Source: Pseudocercospora fijiensis CIRAD86
Lineage: Eukaryota; Ascomycota; Dothideomycetes; Mycosphaerellales; Mycosphaerellaceae
Length of the DNA: 64,000 nucleotides
Assembly (NCBI RefSeq): GCF_000340215.1
Contig: NW_006921538.1
Span: forward strand, 2,548,651-2,612,650
Direction of reading: 5' to 3'
The translations under genes were made by a program, and so were the position numbers. The notes beneath the pieces were generated by a model that had not been told where the DNA came from, did no database searches, and saw only the letters and a program-made list of their open reading frames with translations. The stretch's first letter is position 1. Each line of letters begins with the position of its first letter. Shown here piece after piece: positions 1 through 10,769 of the stretch.

Positions 1-1076
1 GTAGTCTCAGACATGTCACCCGGCAGCTCTGCTCTGATTCGTTCCATAATTGATCGTGTTTGCTCTTCTGGAGTCGCGCCTGCCCCAGTGATGTTCTCGA
101 AGAGCTTGACGGAGCTGTCTTCGTCATGGCATTGCTCCAGAATGTTGCCAGTGTTCACGCTTGCTTCTGGGTCGTTCGCGGATACCATTGCGGATCGCAG
201 CTGTTCGAAGCGAATGTCGAATAACGGAGGGGCTCTTGGTGCTGTCGGCAACTGCCTGAGCTCATCTTCACCGTAGAGCTCGACATGAGAAGTAGTGATC
301 TGCAAGGATGCGCTGCCAGCTTCACCAGGCACAACTTTGATGCAGTCCTGAGGCACCGAAATACGACCCTTCCAGAGCGGAGGAGGACCGGCTATTGCAA
401 GAGTTTCGTACTCGCCGCCTTCTCCAAGAACAGCGCCGTCATCTGCAGAGCCAAATCTTTGAGAAGCCTTCTTTAAGCGCGCAATAGTACGTGGGTCAGC
501 GACGTTTTGCCAGAGAAAGGTTTCGTCAAGTCCGCCCGATGCGACTTTGATGATTCTAGCATCTTGTCCGACTGCCGCCATGTCCTCGAGGAGCGAGCTT
601 TGCGAGCCGGGTGGCAAGAACGGCCACTGCCATAGGTATGAGAGAGGCGTGAGACGCAGGCGAAGCGCCACAGATTCGACACGCGTCCTCTGATAATCCG
701 ACAGAATGGCCCCAGTACTGACACCATTTACTTCGGGATGCGCGGCGATAACTTTCTGCAATAGCGGAACGAGGGACTCAGTCTCGTCTTGGCTGTAATC
801 GGCGGCGTAATCTTTGCTCTTGTATTTTGCTCCGCCATCGATTTCCTGTCGATAAAGTGGAAGGCCGAGCGCGTGTTCGTAGCATGGTATCACCTTGTGT
901 CCAATGGTCTGGTACATGAAGCTTTCCAAATCCTCTGTTTGCTCGTTTTGATCATGGACCGGTGGATGCAAATTTGCGAGCGCTACTACCTTGTGACCAT
1001 TCGCCTGGCAGTGAAGGATTGAGAAGAAAGAATCTTTGCCGCCAGAGATGAGGGCAACGACGTTCAGGCGTGGCAT
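1..1076 (-). CDS. DPH6: Diphthine--ammonia ligase, 5' part only (runs off left edge)
   Basis: Dph6 performs the last, ATP-dependent amidation step of diphthamide synthesis on translation elongation factor 2 in the cytosol. The minus frame is open from the ATG at 1076 to the window edge, giving 358 residues. The PP-loop SGGKDS lies at residues 11-16, and the family signature GAILSDYQRTRVE follows at about residues 120-132. Fungal Dph6 proteins are usually about twice this long, with two YjgF/Rid-like domains after the ATP-pyrophosphatase domain; that half should lie to the left of the window. No intron is needed in the visible part. It is transcribed away from the GH79 gene, with about 0.9 kb between their starts. 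The family assignment is firm; the symbol follows yeast usage. Confidence 0.93.
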   Translation of the reverse strand, partial: MPRLNVVALISGGKDSFFSILHCQANGHKVVALANLHPPVHDQNEQTEDLESFMYQTIGHKVIPCYEHALGLPLYRQEIDGGAKYKSKDYAADYSQDETESLVPLLQKVIAAHPEVNGVSTGAILSDYQRTRVESVALRLRLTPLSYLWQWPFLPPGSQSSLLEDMAAVGQDARIIKVASGGLDETFLWQNVADPRTIARLKKASQRFGSADDGAVLGEGGEYETLAIAGPPPLWKGRISVPQDCIKVVPGEAGSASLQITTSHVELYGEDELRQLPTAPRAPPLFDIRFEQLRSAMVSANDPEASVNTGNILEQCHDEDSSVKLFENITGAGATPEEQTRSIMERIRAELPGDMSET

Positions 1077-1972
1077 GATGTGGCTGCAGAGGAAGCAAGA
1101 TTGTCAAGCGAGCAGAGGGAGGATCAGGGGGCGACAGGCGGAAGGCGCAGCGGGGGAGATTGAGATGGCATACACTACCAAGCAGCTCGAGGCTATCAGA
1201 GGCCATCTGCGACCGGTCAGACACGAGCTCTGAGTGCGGCAAGCAGATGTTGTATTTACGCGAGGCGAGGTTTGTTCGGCTTCTCACGCGCCAACAGGGC
1301 CACCGGAGAGGCTGTCGAGTCGGGGTGGTGAGAATGCGATAGCAATTGATTTCTTTCTTGCGTGATCATCGACACCCGATTCTACCACGGGGAGGGTGAA
1401 CGAGCAACATATGATGATATGGGGAAACGATTTGATACACGCGCCGCACGAAGAAGAAAAGAGGAAGAGATGGCGTTCGAAGTCGGAATTTTGTGCTCGC
1501 CCACGGCCCCACGCCCGCGTCGCGTAACCGGCCAATCAAACCCGCATCCAAACACCATGGCCAAGCCTGGCATGCGTGCTACGTATCACGGCGAGGATTT
1601 TTGATACTGCACGTCCCTCGTTGCACGGAGCGGAGACGGCATCTGCCACGAGAGCTCATGACCTCCCTCGCGTGCGCATTGCTGCATTCTACCCCGAATC
1701 AGACCCCCGTTGAACACTCGGCATCCGCCTTCCACTTCTCATCGATGCCGGAACTCCGCCGTGATCGACAGGCACATACACCGACTTGAACAGGGTAGGA
1801 TCGCACTGCAGTATCAATATCTTTGCTATGGAGCATCACGCGCATCTCATTGCGTCTTCCCTTTGGATGGCATGCGGGGCTGGTTCGACACAAAGTATAA
1901 ATCCACCCGGGGTCGGCCAAACATGGCCAAATCGAACTAATAGTATTCTTCCGGAACAGCATCTATTAAAAT
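1077..1972. promoter_or_regulatory. Divergent intergenic region between DPH6 and GH79 gene
   Basis: This 0.9-kb stretch separates two divergently transcribed starts. Several short frames cross it on both strands, but none shows a recognisable domain or continues into a splice-compatible exon. The only clear element is the TATA box listed separately. I see no further gene. Confidence 0.6.
1896..1902 (+). promoter_or_regulatory. TATA box of GH79 gene
   Basis: TATAAAT lies 71-77 bp upstream of the ATG at 1973, a normal position for a TATA-driven fungal gene with a short leader. A TATA promoter suits a regulated secreted enzyme; that last point is inference. Confidence 0.6.
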
Positions 1973-3664
1973 ATGAAAATGCCGGTGATTTGCAAGCCCT
2001 CTGTATTGCTAGGTCTTGCCGCCTCGAGTGTGACGGCCAGCCCAGTACAACTCTCCACCCGCCAGAATACGGATATACCGCTGCAATGCTCTGCTCCTGA
2101 CGATGCTGGCGTTTTGCTTGATGGCTTTGTCTCCTTCTCCATCGAATTCTCATCCTTCCCGGATTTCGCTGGAAATTCTTCCGCCCCGAACGCATTTTCC
2201 GATAACCTGCTAAACAACCTACAAGATTTCCAAGGCACCAAGCCGTATGTGAGAGTCGGAGGCAACACGCAAGATTTCGCCATCTTCAATGCCTCTCAAG
2301 AAGAGGCGTCCATAGGCATTGTCGATCCAGATGTATCTGCTGACTACCCATCAACCCTCACCATCGGCCCTGCGTACTTCGAATCCTACACAACTTGGCC
2401 ACATGTCAGATATACCCATGGATTCAATCTTGGCAAGAATAGCAGTGATGCTCGAGAGGCACTTATCGACTCAGCTCCATTCGCCTGCCAGACTTTTCAG
2501 AACAACGACAGATTGCTGTCGTGGGAGCTAGGGAATGAGCCGGATCTCTTCCCTGGCCACGTGCGCCCGCGGGATTGGACAGAGTCGCAGTATGTAGCAG
2601 AATGGCTCGGATACACAGCAGACATCCGCGCCGCAATGGAGAAGGCGTGTCCAGAACTGGCGACGGATGCTGGTTACAAGTACATGGCGCCCTCATTCGC
2701 AGGCACAGGAGGTAACAAGCTGGACCCTCTCAGAGCATGGAATGCTGGACTGGATACCGATGGTGACATCTCAATCATCAGCTCGCACAAGTAAGTCCAC
2801 AACAAAAAAAAATCTCTCCCACCCTCTTCATAGTCTCTGACTGTAACCAGCTACATCTCCGGCGCCAAAGTCCCCGGCGTAACCCTCCAAGGCACCCTAA
2901 TGAACCACACCTCCACCATCACCTCCATCGCAAAACACATCAACTCCAGCAACCTGATCCACGCCCTCCACCCCGAACTCCCCTACATCCTCGGCGAAAC
3001 AAACTCCCTCTACAACCAAGGCCGTCCGGGACTCTCCAACACCTTCGGCGCCGCACTCTGGGGCATAGATTTCAACCTCTACTGCGCAGCCAACAACATC
3101 TCCCGAGTCCACATGCATATGGGTACGAATTACCGGTATCAAAGCTGGCAACCCATCGACACGGATCTCGCGAGTAAAGGAACGAAAGCTCCGTATTATG
3201 GGAATATTGGAGTCGCAGCGTTTTTGGGGCGGAGTGAGGAGACCAGGGTTGTGAATTTGCCGCTTGCGAGGGAGGCGGAGGCGGCTTATGCTGCGTATGG
3301 TGCTCAGGCGGAGTTGAAGAGGGTGATGGTGATCAATATGATGGCGTATAATTCTACGGATGATAATGAGGAGTTTCGGACCGATTTTCCGAGACCGAGT
3401 GAGGAGTATAGGTTTCAGATTTTTCGGGAGGAGGGGTGTGAGGTGGGAGTGGGAGTGGAAGTGGAAGTGCAGAGATTGATGGCGAATGGAAGTGATGCGA
3501 TTTCTGGGATTACGTTTGATGGGTATAGTTATAATTTTGAGCTGGATGAGGGACGGCCGGTGATGTTGGGGAATGTGACGAGAGGGGAGACGGTGGAGGT
3601 TGGTGATGATGGGGTGGTGAAGGTTGATGTGCCGTGGAGTAGTGCTGTGATTCTGAGATTTTAG
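1973..3664 (+). CDS. Secreted glycoside hydrolase family 79 (beta-glucuronidase/heparanase-like)
   Basis: The model has two exons (1973-2790, 2851-3664) and one 60-bp GTAAGT..CAG intron that restores the frame through the junction SSH-NYISG, giving 543 residues. A signal peptide is visible at residues 1 to about 23, with cleavage probable near TAS-PV. WELGNEP (184-190) carries the expected acid/base Glu189, and YILGETNS near residue 322 carries the expected nucleophile. The C-terminal third matches the beta-domain seen in fungal GH79 proteins. Several NxS/T sites fit secretion. Fungal GH79 enzymes release glucuronic acid or 4-O-methyl-glucuronic acid from glycans such as arabinogalactan proteins; the exact substrate cannot be read here. 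Composition changes from C-rich to G-rich near 3,180 without breaking the frame. Confidence 0.9.
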
Positions 3665-3899
3665 ACTGTGGTCTCTGCAGAGCTGGGAGTTTGTTGGTTG
3701 ATCTCACGAAACGGTGATCATTGGTGAGGGCTCTTCTTCCAGTTCCCCCCTGAAGGCCCGTCCATTTACCGAGTCTATCTCTTTGAATCTCTGCTGCCTG
3801 GACTTTCCGAAAAAACGCCTTGCTCTCTTCGTAGTCGGCCATAGACCCTTCGTCCTCATTCTTTGGCATGCTTCCGGTAGCGGTGGACTTATGAGGCAT
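3510..3899 (-). CDS. Hypothetical small protein overlapping the GH79 3' end antisense
   Basis: The open frame could begin as far up as 4022; the ATG at 3899 gives 129 residues. The first half is charged and helix-like (acidic stretch, then KAFFRKVQAAEIQRDRL), which looks like real coding sequence. The second half is antisense to the GH79 coding region and is Pro/His/Ser-rich, as antisense shadows often are. A real gene may end or splice near 3,700 before the overlap. I recognise no family. Confidence 0.3.
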   Translation of the reverse strand: MPHKSTATGSMPKNEDEGSMADYEESKAFFRKVQAAEIQRDRLGKWTGLQGGTGRRALTNDHRFVRSTNKLPALQRPQSKISESQHYSTAHQPSPPHHHQPPPSPLSSHSPTSPAVPHPAQNYNYTHQT

Positions 3900-4300
3900 G
3901 ATGTGTGCGAGGGTATCGGTTGATCGGATGTGTTGAGTAGTGGTTGCGGAGGTCGTGTGCTTTGAATTTGTGATGATTTTGCTTTGAGATGGAGAGAAAA
4001 AGTCGAGATCGGAATGATTCATATACCGTCGAGCTCATGAGACCTGACGAGAACGTGGTTTTGCTACTTAGAGACCGGCTGAACACGAGTGTCACTTCTG
4101 TGAGTCTGGGCGCGAGAAAACTACTCGATGTAACAATTCAACCGCGCCAGTGCCACTCTGCGACATTGATAGCTGCTGATACAGCACTCCGCCACTCTAT
4201 GCGCCTGCATAACTATGTCTGAAAGGCTGAACCCTGAGAATCTTAGCTTTTGTTGCAAGCGACTCACCAGCACTGCCCTAGCGACAATACTTGCTCAGAT

Positions 4301-5112
4301 TCAATTCTGGGTCTTCTCCGGCATCCAAACCATAGCCCACAACCTCACACCCTCACCACCCTTCTCCACCGCCCCATCCCTACCATGCGTTCCCTTCCCC
4401 ATAACCAAAACCTCCAACTCCCTAAACCCCAACCTCTTATACAAATCCCTACTCCTCTCCGTCGTAGCCTCCAACCAAATCGGAAAATTGCCCCCCACTT
4501 CCTCCCTCCGCTGCCACCTCCGAATCATCTCACTCGCCAACCCCTTCCCTCGATCCGCCTTCCTCGTCCCCACAAAAAATAAATACCAAAACTCCCGAAT
4601 CCCCGATTCCTTCTTCCACTTCTTCTTCACCTTCTCCACCTGCGCCGAGAAATCTCTCAACATCCGTTTCGCCCCACCGAACCCTAGTCTGAGGATCGAG
4701 CCCAGGAATCCAGCTTGAAAAATTGTGAGTTCGTTATCGATGCGTTTCCCCGGTGGCATCCAGACGGTCATGCATGACCAGTCGTTGCATTCTTCGAAGA
4801 CGCCCGAGTTCAGCATGGCGGCGCGCATCAGGACGGTGAAGTACCGGGGCATGTATGCGATTCGTTCTGGGTCGGAGAGTGATGAGCACATGTATCGGAT
4901 TGCGGGATCTTGGAGGAAAATGTTCGAGAGTTCTTGGGCGTGGCGGAGGTGGTAGGCTGTGTGTCTTTGCATGAGAATCTTCAAGTCAAATTCATGCATG
5001 CATGACAGACGGTATGTGTACCTTTGCCGGAAGGCGCTCTTGTGATTTTGAATCGCACATCTTGATCTTGATCTTTCGCAGGCTGCTCGACTGGACTGCT
5101 ACCTTCCGCCAT
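4301..5112 (-). CDS. GNAT-family N-acetyltransferase
   Basis: The model is exon 1 at 5112-5022 and exon 2 at 4956-4301, with a 65-bp intron (4957-5021) running from GTACAC to ACACAG, giving 248 residues. The splice joins RAPSGK to AYHLRHAQELSNIF in frame, which is where similar fungal proteins place the first helix. The acetyl-CoA-binding segment is visible as RKADRGKGLASEMI, followed by the typical GNAT ending ERSRDLYKRLGFRE. The acceptor substrate cannot be predicted. A shorter start at 4999 without splicing is possible but would open with a poor N-terminus. The coding strand is C-rich in the first half and G-rich in the second. Confidence 0.8.
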
Positions 5113-6147
5113 TTCTGCTCGATAGTGACGCTCCGAGTGTTTTCACATTGTCAGATTCTGGTTGCAAGGGCAACAGCTAAGCCCATGGATGAAGCTGACT
5201 TTTCAGAAGTCTGGCCCGCGTAACGCGCGGATCCTCGCAACGCGCGCACTGTGGCGTTTTTCAATATGCAAGCTATTAAGTTGATTAAAAGTCTGCCTAG
5301 ACATCGGTTGCCGGTTCGGCTTATACCCTGTCTAGAGTTTCAGTAGGGCCAAACTCAATTCCTTGCCGTTGTCACATCAAAAGATATAATCTTGGTAGAG
5401 GAGCTGTGTGACTTGTGTCACTCTTCTTACTTCAGTTGTCCCTCGGAGGTGAAAGGATGCGCACTTTCTAGCGGCTGGAAGCCCGCAGTTTGGCGGCCCA
5501 AGCGAGGTGCACGACGCGGATGATAGCTCTAGATCTCTGTCGCGTGCTCGAAAGGTGTCTCGATTCGGCCATAAGCAGCTCTGCTGTGCTTCGCTATATT
5601 GACTATTTGCGGTTGGGACTAATCAACAAAGCTTTTAGTTCTCTCTAATGCTTGCAGGCGCAAGGCATTTACGGCGCAGCATTCGCTACTGCACCGCACA
5701 GATTCGATTCTGGAAAGGAAGCATCTGCGAAGTGTTAGGCTAGAGGCGGTTAGAAAGATCCAGCTTCGTGTGATTCTGGCAAAGTCTTGAAGTTGCTTTT
5801 GACCGGAAAGGTCGCCTGCACAGGGAAGAAGGTCAATTGTTTGATATATGCCCGCTTAAGTAGTGCAGATCCGGAAGAGAATGCAATGCATGCTTAGTCC
5901 CAGAACCTCAAAGCTTTGCAAGCTCGTAACAGTAACCGTGATCCGTTCCGGAACGCCGTCGCTAATAAATCAGATGCAGCCTGTCTTCCTCATGCACATC
6001 GAGAGTGTCAGAAGACTCGCACTACGAATCTTCGTACTCTTCACCAATGCGCGGCGGGGACTTGCTGTTGCCGCTGTATGGACTGTGACTTCGTCTGCAC
6101 TTGACGTCAGCATGGCTCCGCGAGCAGCTCGCTCCTGTACAGAATAC
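5113..6147. other. Intergenic stretch, no gene seen
   Basis: About 1 kb lies between two minus-strand genes. A 127-codon plus frame at 5863-6246 runs into the protease gene antisense and has no recognisable domain. A segment at about 5,700 resembles a tRNA B box, but no acceptor or anticodon arm can be folded around it. Confidence 0.5.
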
Positions 6148-7163
6148 TCACGATCGTCTCCTCTCGCCTTCCTTTCTCCTCGCTTCGATGACCCTCAATA
6201 TCTCTTTTCTGCCGCCTCGAGCGTCGACCTCCTTTCCGCGCAATGACATGGAGATCTTATCCTGAGCGTGCGCTCTAAGCAGCTTCGAGATGAGCAGATA
6301 CTGCATCAACAGGCATACGTACACCCCGCAATCCATGCCATTATGCTGTTGTGGTGAGTCGTCGAGATTGATGAATCTCAAAGTCTTGCCAAGCAGCTGC
6401 GATATCTTGTGCGCCGTGAGTTTGGCCTCGTTGTAATTTGAAACACCCAGTGAGTCGTAGTGGAAGGCGACGCCGTCAATCACACTGACGAGCAGAAGCG
6501 ACCAATGTGATCCACCTTCCGCCAAGTCCACTCTCCTGGCATCATTGATCGGCAAGAACACATGTGTCGTCTTTGCGAAATCTGGGAGCGCGGATTTGAT
6601 TGTGAGTGGGTTCTGCGTTTTCTGCAGCATGAAGCTCATGGACGGTCGTAGGAGCACGATATTGGCATTTGGATAGTGTATGAGCTTCTCGCGCTCTAGA
6701 TACTCCTCCCAGAAGCATATCGCGTTATCGGTTAGCCAGTCGCTCTTGATCGAATCGACGTCTTCGCGCGTGAGTCGGACATCGTAGTAGGACAGGTAGG
6801 CATCGTCGGGAGAAAGCTGCGACATGTCGGCCATTAGTGAGATGTCGACGTGCGGCAATGGATCGCGATTGATGAATTGGCGCTGCATAGTAGCGGTGCT
6901 ATAGGGCCGCGACATGTGAAGGTTGGAGGGGTAGAGCAAAAGCTTGAGTGAAGTGTGTTGGCGTTGCTTTTCGTGTGGTAAGTGAGGCTTACCGAATCAC
7001 CAAAATGTCTGCTCACTCTGCCACCAAAGGGATGAAAACCTGACCCAGAGCTGCGAGCTGACATTGAGGAGGGCTGGGGTGAGCTGCGGTACGAGGACGG
7101 GGACGGCTTGTGGAGAGGCATAGAATCATGCGAGACCGCACGAGCGCTTTCCAGAAGCCTCAC
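6148..7163 (-). CDS. C48-family cysteine protease, NEDD8-specific (SENP8/Nep1-like)
   Basis: This enzyme would process NEDD8 or remove it from cullins. The second exon (6882-6148) holds the whole catalytic core: GGSHWSLLLVS with the His, HYDSLG with the Asp, and NGMDCGVYVC with the nucleophile Cys. The region DAYLSYYDVRLTREDVDS is characteristic of SENP8-type rather than Ulp1/Ulp2-type members. A first exon at 7163-6993 (or from the ATG at 7121) joins in phase through a 110-bp intron, GTAAGC..TGCAG (6883-6992), giving 301 or 287 residues. An unspliced start inside exon 2 (MADMSQLSPDD) would also give a complete catalytic domain, so the N-terminus is uncertain. Confidence 0.85.
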
Positions 7164-7849
7164 GCGTGTTTTTCTGGATCCGTTTCCGCCGGGCGGTCGC
7201 AGGTCGGAATGGGAGCGGTCAAGGCGCGAGGATGGTGAATCTGCAATGTGGTGATATGTTCGTCGTACGGCTCAGGAAAGCGAGGGCAAAAGGCCGCTGG
7301 TGGTGCTCGATGCCCTCACAAGCATGGTTCCGCGGTCCAGGATGGACAGAATGGAGATGACGTGCCGTCCACCAAAAAGCTTACTGTACCATACTGCTTG
7401 TGGCCTAGCGGGACAACGCGTGTCTAGACCTCAACATCTCACGTCTCTCTCACATACATCCATTGGCCTTCACATCCTCCGTATACTGATCGGTATCCTA
7501 CTGCGGCAGCATCTACATTTCACTCGAATCGAATCGAATCGTGCTCGTCGCCCCAGGATCATGCGATGCGTCCAGCTCACATGATGCTCTCAACATTGTC
7601 CGGCGATTCCCACTGCGACTTCGTGGAGATGGAATGAAAGAAATGGTGCAAGTGCTGATTCAGACCGATCGCCTCAATAGGACGGGCATCCGTCAACGAC
7701 ATCGTCTGGACGGAACATGGAAGCTCAAGACCTAGAAAATTCTACGAGAAGGCCTTGATGCCAATCCGTTATTGAATATGGCGCGGCCATCACGAGATGT
7801 GAAGCGGATCCAAAAAGAATAGCTTGCCACATTATACGCGAATCACTTC
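7164..7849. other. Intergenic stretch, no gene seen
   Basis: Nearly 0.7 kb lies between the start of the protease gene and the 3' end of the membrane-protein gene. Small open frames have no domain content. A short TCGAA-type repeat occurs near 7,515-7,535. Nothing else is supported. Confidence 0.5.
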
Positions 7850-8842
7850 TTACTGCACCTTTTTCCCCAGAGCCATCTCTTGCTGCCGCGTCCAAACCCA
7901 CACCGCCGCACTAATCCAACTCAACACCACATCAACCCCCAAAGCCGTGACAGCCGGATGTTCAAACAAAGCATTCCCAATCTCTTCCACACTTGTTCCT
8001 GTCCTCAAAACTTTCCACCCATCAAATCCCACCAACCCAGCCGCAAAAGCATTCATGCACCGTATCACTACAAACGGTTCCAAGCCTCCTTCAGACGTGG
8101 CCAGAGCCATCGGGACCATAAGCAAGAGCCTGGTGGCTAGAATGGTCGGAATCAAGTAGGGTGTCTGACATGCATGTCGAGCATAGGATTGACAAACATA
8201 ATACGCCGTGACAAGGAGTACTGTAGGCCAGGTACGCAGACCAATAGGTGAAGGCATTGATCGTGGCTCTGGTTCTTGCCGAATCAGAAACAAATAAAAA
8301 AGGTTCTGAGCAAAACTTATAGGTAAGATCTGCGAAAGAAGAAAAAAGGACCAGAGATGAGGGGTAGGAATCGAGTGTCGAGCACCTTACCTTCAATATA
8401 AGCATCATGAAGCAGAGAGAGATGATGATGACTTGAACTCACCTTCAGCACACATATAGATGCAAACAGCAAGTGTCGTCCATGAAACACTCCGTGTCCA
8501 GAGCTATCGGGTATCAGAAGCTACGATCTCGTTTCCGAAGTCTTTAAAGAGGGTGGAGTGTGTTGACCAAGTCCAGATTGTTTGTCGGCTTAGTGGAGTC
8601 GTATGCTGGGGTTTTGACCACAGAGCATAAGACTGCACTAAGGCATGGAGCATATTGAAAGACAAGGCTGAGAAGCTAAAGAATGCCAGGATGGTGAAGA
8701 TCCAGGCATGGTTACGGCGTTGAGGTTGGAGCGGAGGTGTGCTCCCCAGGATAAGGAGGATTGCGATGCCGGTGAAGACGAGAGCGGCGACGATGTAGGA
8801 CCAGAAAATTATGGCACCGGAAAAATTGCGCTTTGGATTCAT
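7850..8842 (-). pseudogene. Multi-pass membrane protein with one in-frame TAG
   Basis: Exon 1 is 8842-8443 and exon 2 is 8385-7850, joined by a 57-bp intron GTGAGT..GTAAG (8386-8442). The join gives a smooth segment ending in HLWSFFLLSQ and continuing ILPISFAQNLFYL, which matches a conserved stretch I recall from uncharacterised fungal integral membrane proteins. Hydrophobic segments begin near residues 10, 45 and 120 and recur in exon 2. The only defect is TAG at 8504-8506, between VASDTR and LWTRSVSW, where relatives usually carry an aromatic residue; TGG to TAG is one transition. It may be a nonsense allele, a readthrough site or a sequencing error. Without the stop the product would be 311 residues. 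Function is unknown. Confidence 0.72.
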
Positions 8843-9065
8843 TGATTTTGTGAAAGTTGTGATTCTGTGGCAAGCGGCAAGAGCTTGAAGTTGAAGTTGA
8901 AGGGTCTTAGAATTAGGGTTGTGACTTGTGACTTGGCCTGGTTGGTTCTGGTGCTTTTCAGAGGACATGCAAGGCACACCAATGTTTACCTGCAGGCTGG
9001 GTCGACTAGTCGAATGCTCTGCGTGAGCATCTTGTAGACTCAACTAGTTGCTACTCGAGAGCGCT

Positions 9066-10289
9066 CTAGAGCCGCTCCGGACTCAATCTCCTTCCAATGT
9101 TTCCAAAACATACGGAGCTTACAAATAATACGCTCGCAATCCAGGTTGCTACGCCGACGCTTTCCTGCGTGAAAATGCCCAGAACATATCCCTCGCCTTT
9201 CAATGCTTCTATGGTGCCGTTGAGGACGCCACCGGTTCGTGCTACATGTTCCTGTATTACTTCCACTGGTGACGGTTGTGGTATCAAAGACGGATTTACG
9301 CTGAGTAGGACGGCAGTGCCGCCTAGTGCAACCAGTGTAGAGAGGACAAAACCAGATGAGGACCTGTCAATCAGATACCAGACAGCGGGATTTGCGAGTG
9401 CCAGAGTCAGTGAGAGCTGTAGTGTGCTCTGCCATGGCAATTTCCGGATAGCGAATGCGATCCCCACAAATGCACCAATACTCCTCACCACGTCTAACCA
9501 GCCATCTGCTCCTCGAGCTTTCCGCAGCTCACGTCTTTCAGCCTCCTCTTCCGTCTCCTCTTCGTCATCTAATGCTGATTCAGAGTCGGACCAGAACAAT
9601 TTGTCGGCGTACGGCAGAGCTTGGCCCAGTAGTACGCCCATAATGCCCCAGGTCGCCAAGTAGCTCCATCTTGAGCGGTCCAGGTTGACAGCTACAGGTG
9701 CGATTCGTTGGCGATCGTGGAGATGTGAGATGAGGAGACCATACAATACACCGACGCTGAAAAGTGCAACGACTTGTCCAAGAAGTGGTAGGAAGTATCC
9801 TTTGAAACCTTTACGCAAGCTGTGGCTTTTATGCAGCTGCGGTGCTGTACTTCTCCTCACCCGTCCGTCTGCCATTTTCTGAAACGCGTCTCTTGGTAGA
9901 GTCACCCTGCTCCAGTCAAAACTCGGGTGTCTGCTGTCGCTGGCAGGAGTTTGACCTGCAGGCGTCTGTGCCCCAGCTTCATACGGTGTCGGGTTTTCTG
10001 TTTCCAGCCCCGAGGGCTGGTATATGCCGAAAAGTGTTGACGAGGTAAGATTGAGGAAACTTCGCGTCTTAGCAGGTGTTGTGGACCCATTGCTTTCCGC
10101 CATGTTTGTGTTCAGCGGACGGAGGTTGTAGTCGTTCGGGAACGCGTCGCGTGAAGGCTCATCGGAGGGCGGCGGCGTCGGCGGGGCGGAGTCTGGAGGA
10201 CTCCCGAGCTCAAAAGATCTGCTGCTCACGCGCGGACGAGGCTTGAGTGATACGCCATTTTCGTCGATGTGAGGTGCTGGATGGCTCAT
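9066..10289 (-). CDS. INSIG-domain protein (sterol regulation, ER membrane)
   Basis: This is a single exon of 407 residues. The first ~165 residues are Ser/Pro/Thr-rich and low in structure. The membrane part follows: a hydrophobic segment near GYFLPLLGQVVALFSVGVLYG, then SYLATWGIMGVLLGQALPYAD, an acidic insert (DDEEETEEEAERR), RSIGAFVGIAFAIRKLPW, a segment ending NPAVWYLIDRSSSGF, and two more hydrophobic stretches. This matches the Insig fold, which in fungi stabilises or regulates HMG-CoA reductase and sometimes SREBP processing. An N-terminal extension is usual in filamentous fungi. The start at 10289 is the first ATG of the frame. Confidence 0.9.
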   Translation of the reverse strand: MSHPAPHIDENGVSLKPRPRVSSRSFELGSPPDSAPPTPPPSDEPSRDAFPNDYNLRPLNTNMAESNGSTTPAKTRSFLNLTSSTLFGIYQPSGLETENPTPYEAGAQTPAGQTPASDSRHPSFDWSRVTLPRDAFQKMADGRVRRSTAPQLHKSHSLRKGFKGYFLPLLGQVVALFSVGVLYGLLISHLHDRQRIAPVAVNLDRSRWSYLATWGIMGVLLGQALPYADKLFWSDSESALDDEEETEEEAERRELRKARGADGWLDVVRSIGAFVGIAFAIRKLPWQSTLQLSLTLALANPAVWYLIDRSSSGFVLSTLVALGGTAVLLSVNPSLIPQPSPVEVIQEHVARTGGVLNGTIEALKGEGYVLGIFTQESVGVATWIASVLFVSSVCFGNIGRRLSPERL

Positions 10290-10769
10290 GCTGGAGAAGA
10301 GAGAAAAGATCTTGCACCAGTCTTCTACACCTTCTCTTTCGCCCTCGTCGTCGCTGCCGTTATAAGCGAAGAGAGTTTCGGCTGCCGCTTGTGGCGTGAC
10401 TCGCTAAGGATGGAAAGGGAGCAAGCGCGATGCTGGAGACGATAACGATATATATACTGTGAAGGCTGAAGCAGAGTGTCGTGTGCGTTGAGGAGGGGAC
10501 AGTCAGGCATGAGCAGGCCGAGACAGTGGATACGCAGCAGGCATCTGTACCGAATGAGTCGCCGCTCATGACGTTGAACGGTTGAACTCGAACAATGGCC
10601 AGCATGTGAAAGAGCAAGGATCACGCCGAACCTAAGACGGCCCGCCCCGCGCCAAACCCCTGCGCCTTCTCCTCACAACGCCAACGCCGATCGCCGACAA
10701 AAATTATCGAGAGCAAGGCGCCTCCAATTGCGACAACACACCCGAAACTTCGAATTGTAGGCAGAGAGC
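10290..10769. promoter_or_regulatory. Divergent promoter region between INSIG gene and YTM1
   Basis: These 480 bp lie between two divergent starts. Frames across it are antisense or leader artefacts. No TATA box stands out on the YTM1 side, as expected for a housekeeping gene. TATATATAC near 10,450 could serve the minus-strand gene, but this is a weak call. Confidence 0.45.

Noticed and set aside
5690..5720. tRNA B-box-like sequence
   Set aside because: No A box, acceptor stem or anticodon arm can be assembled around it.
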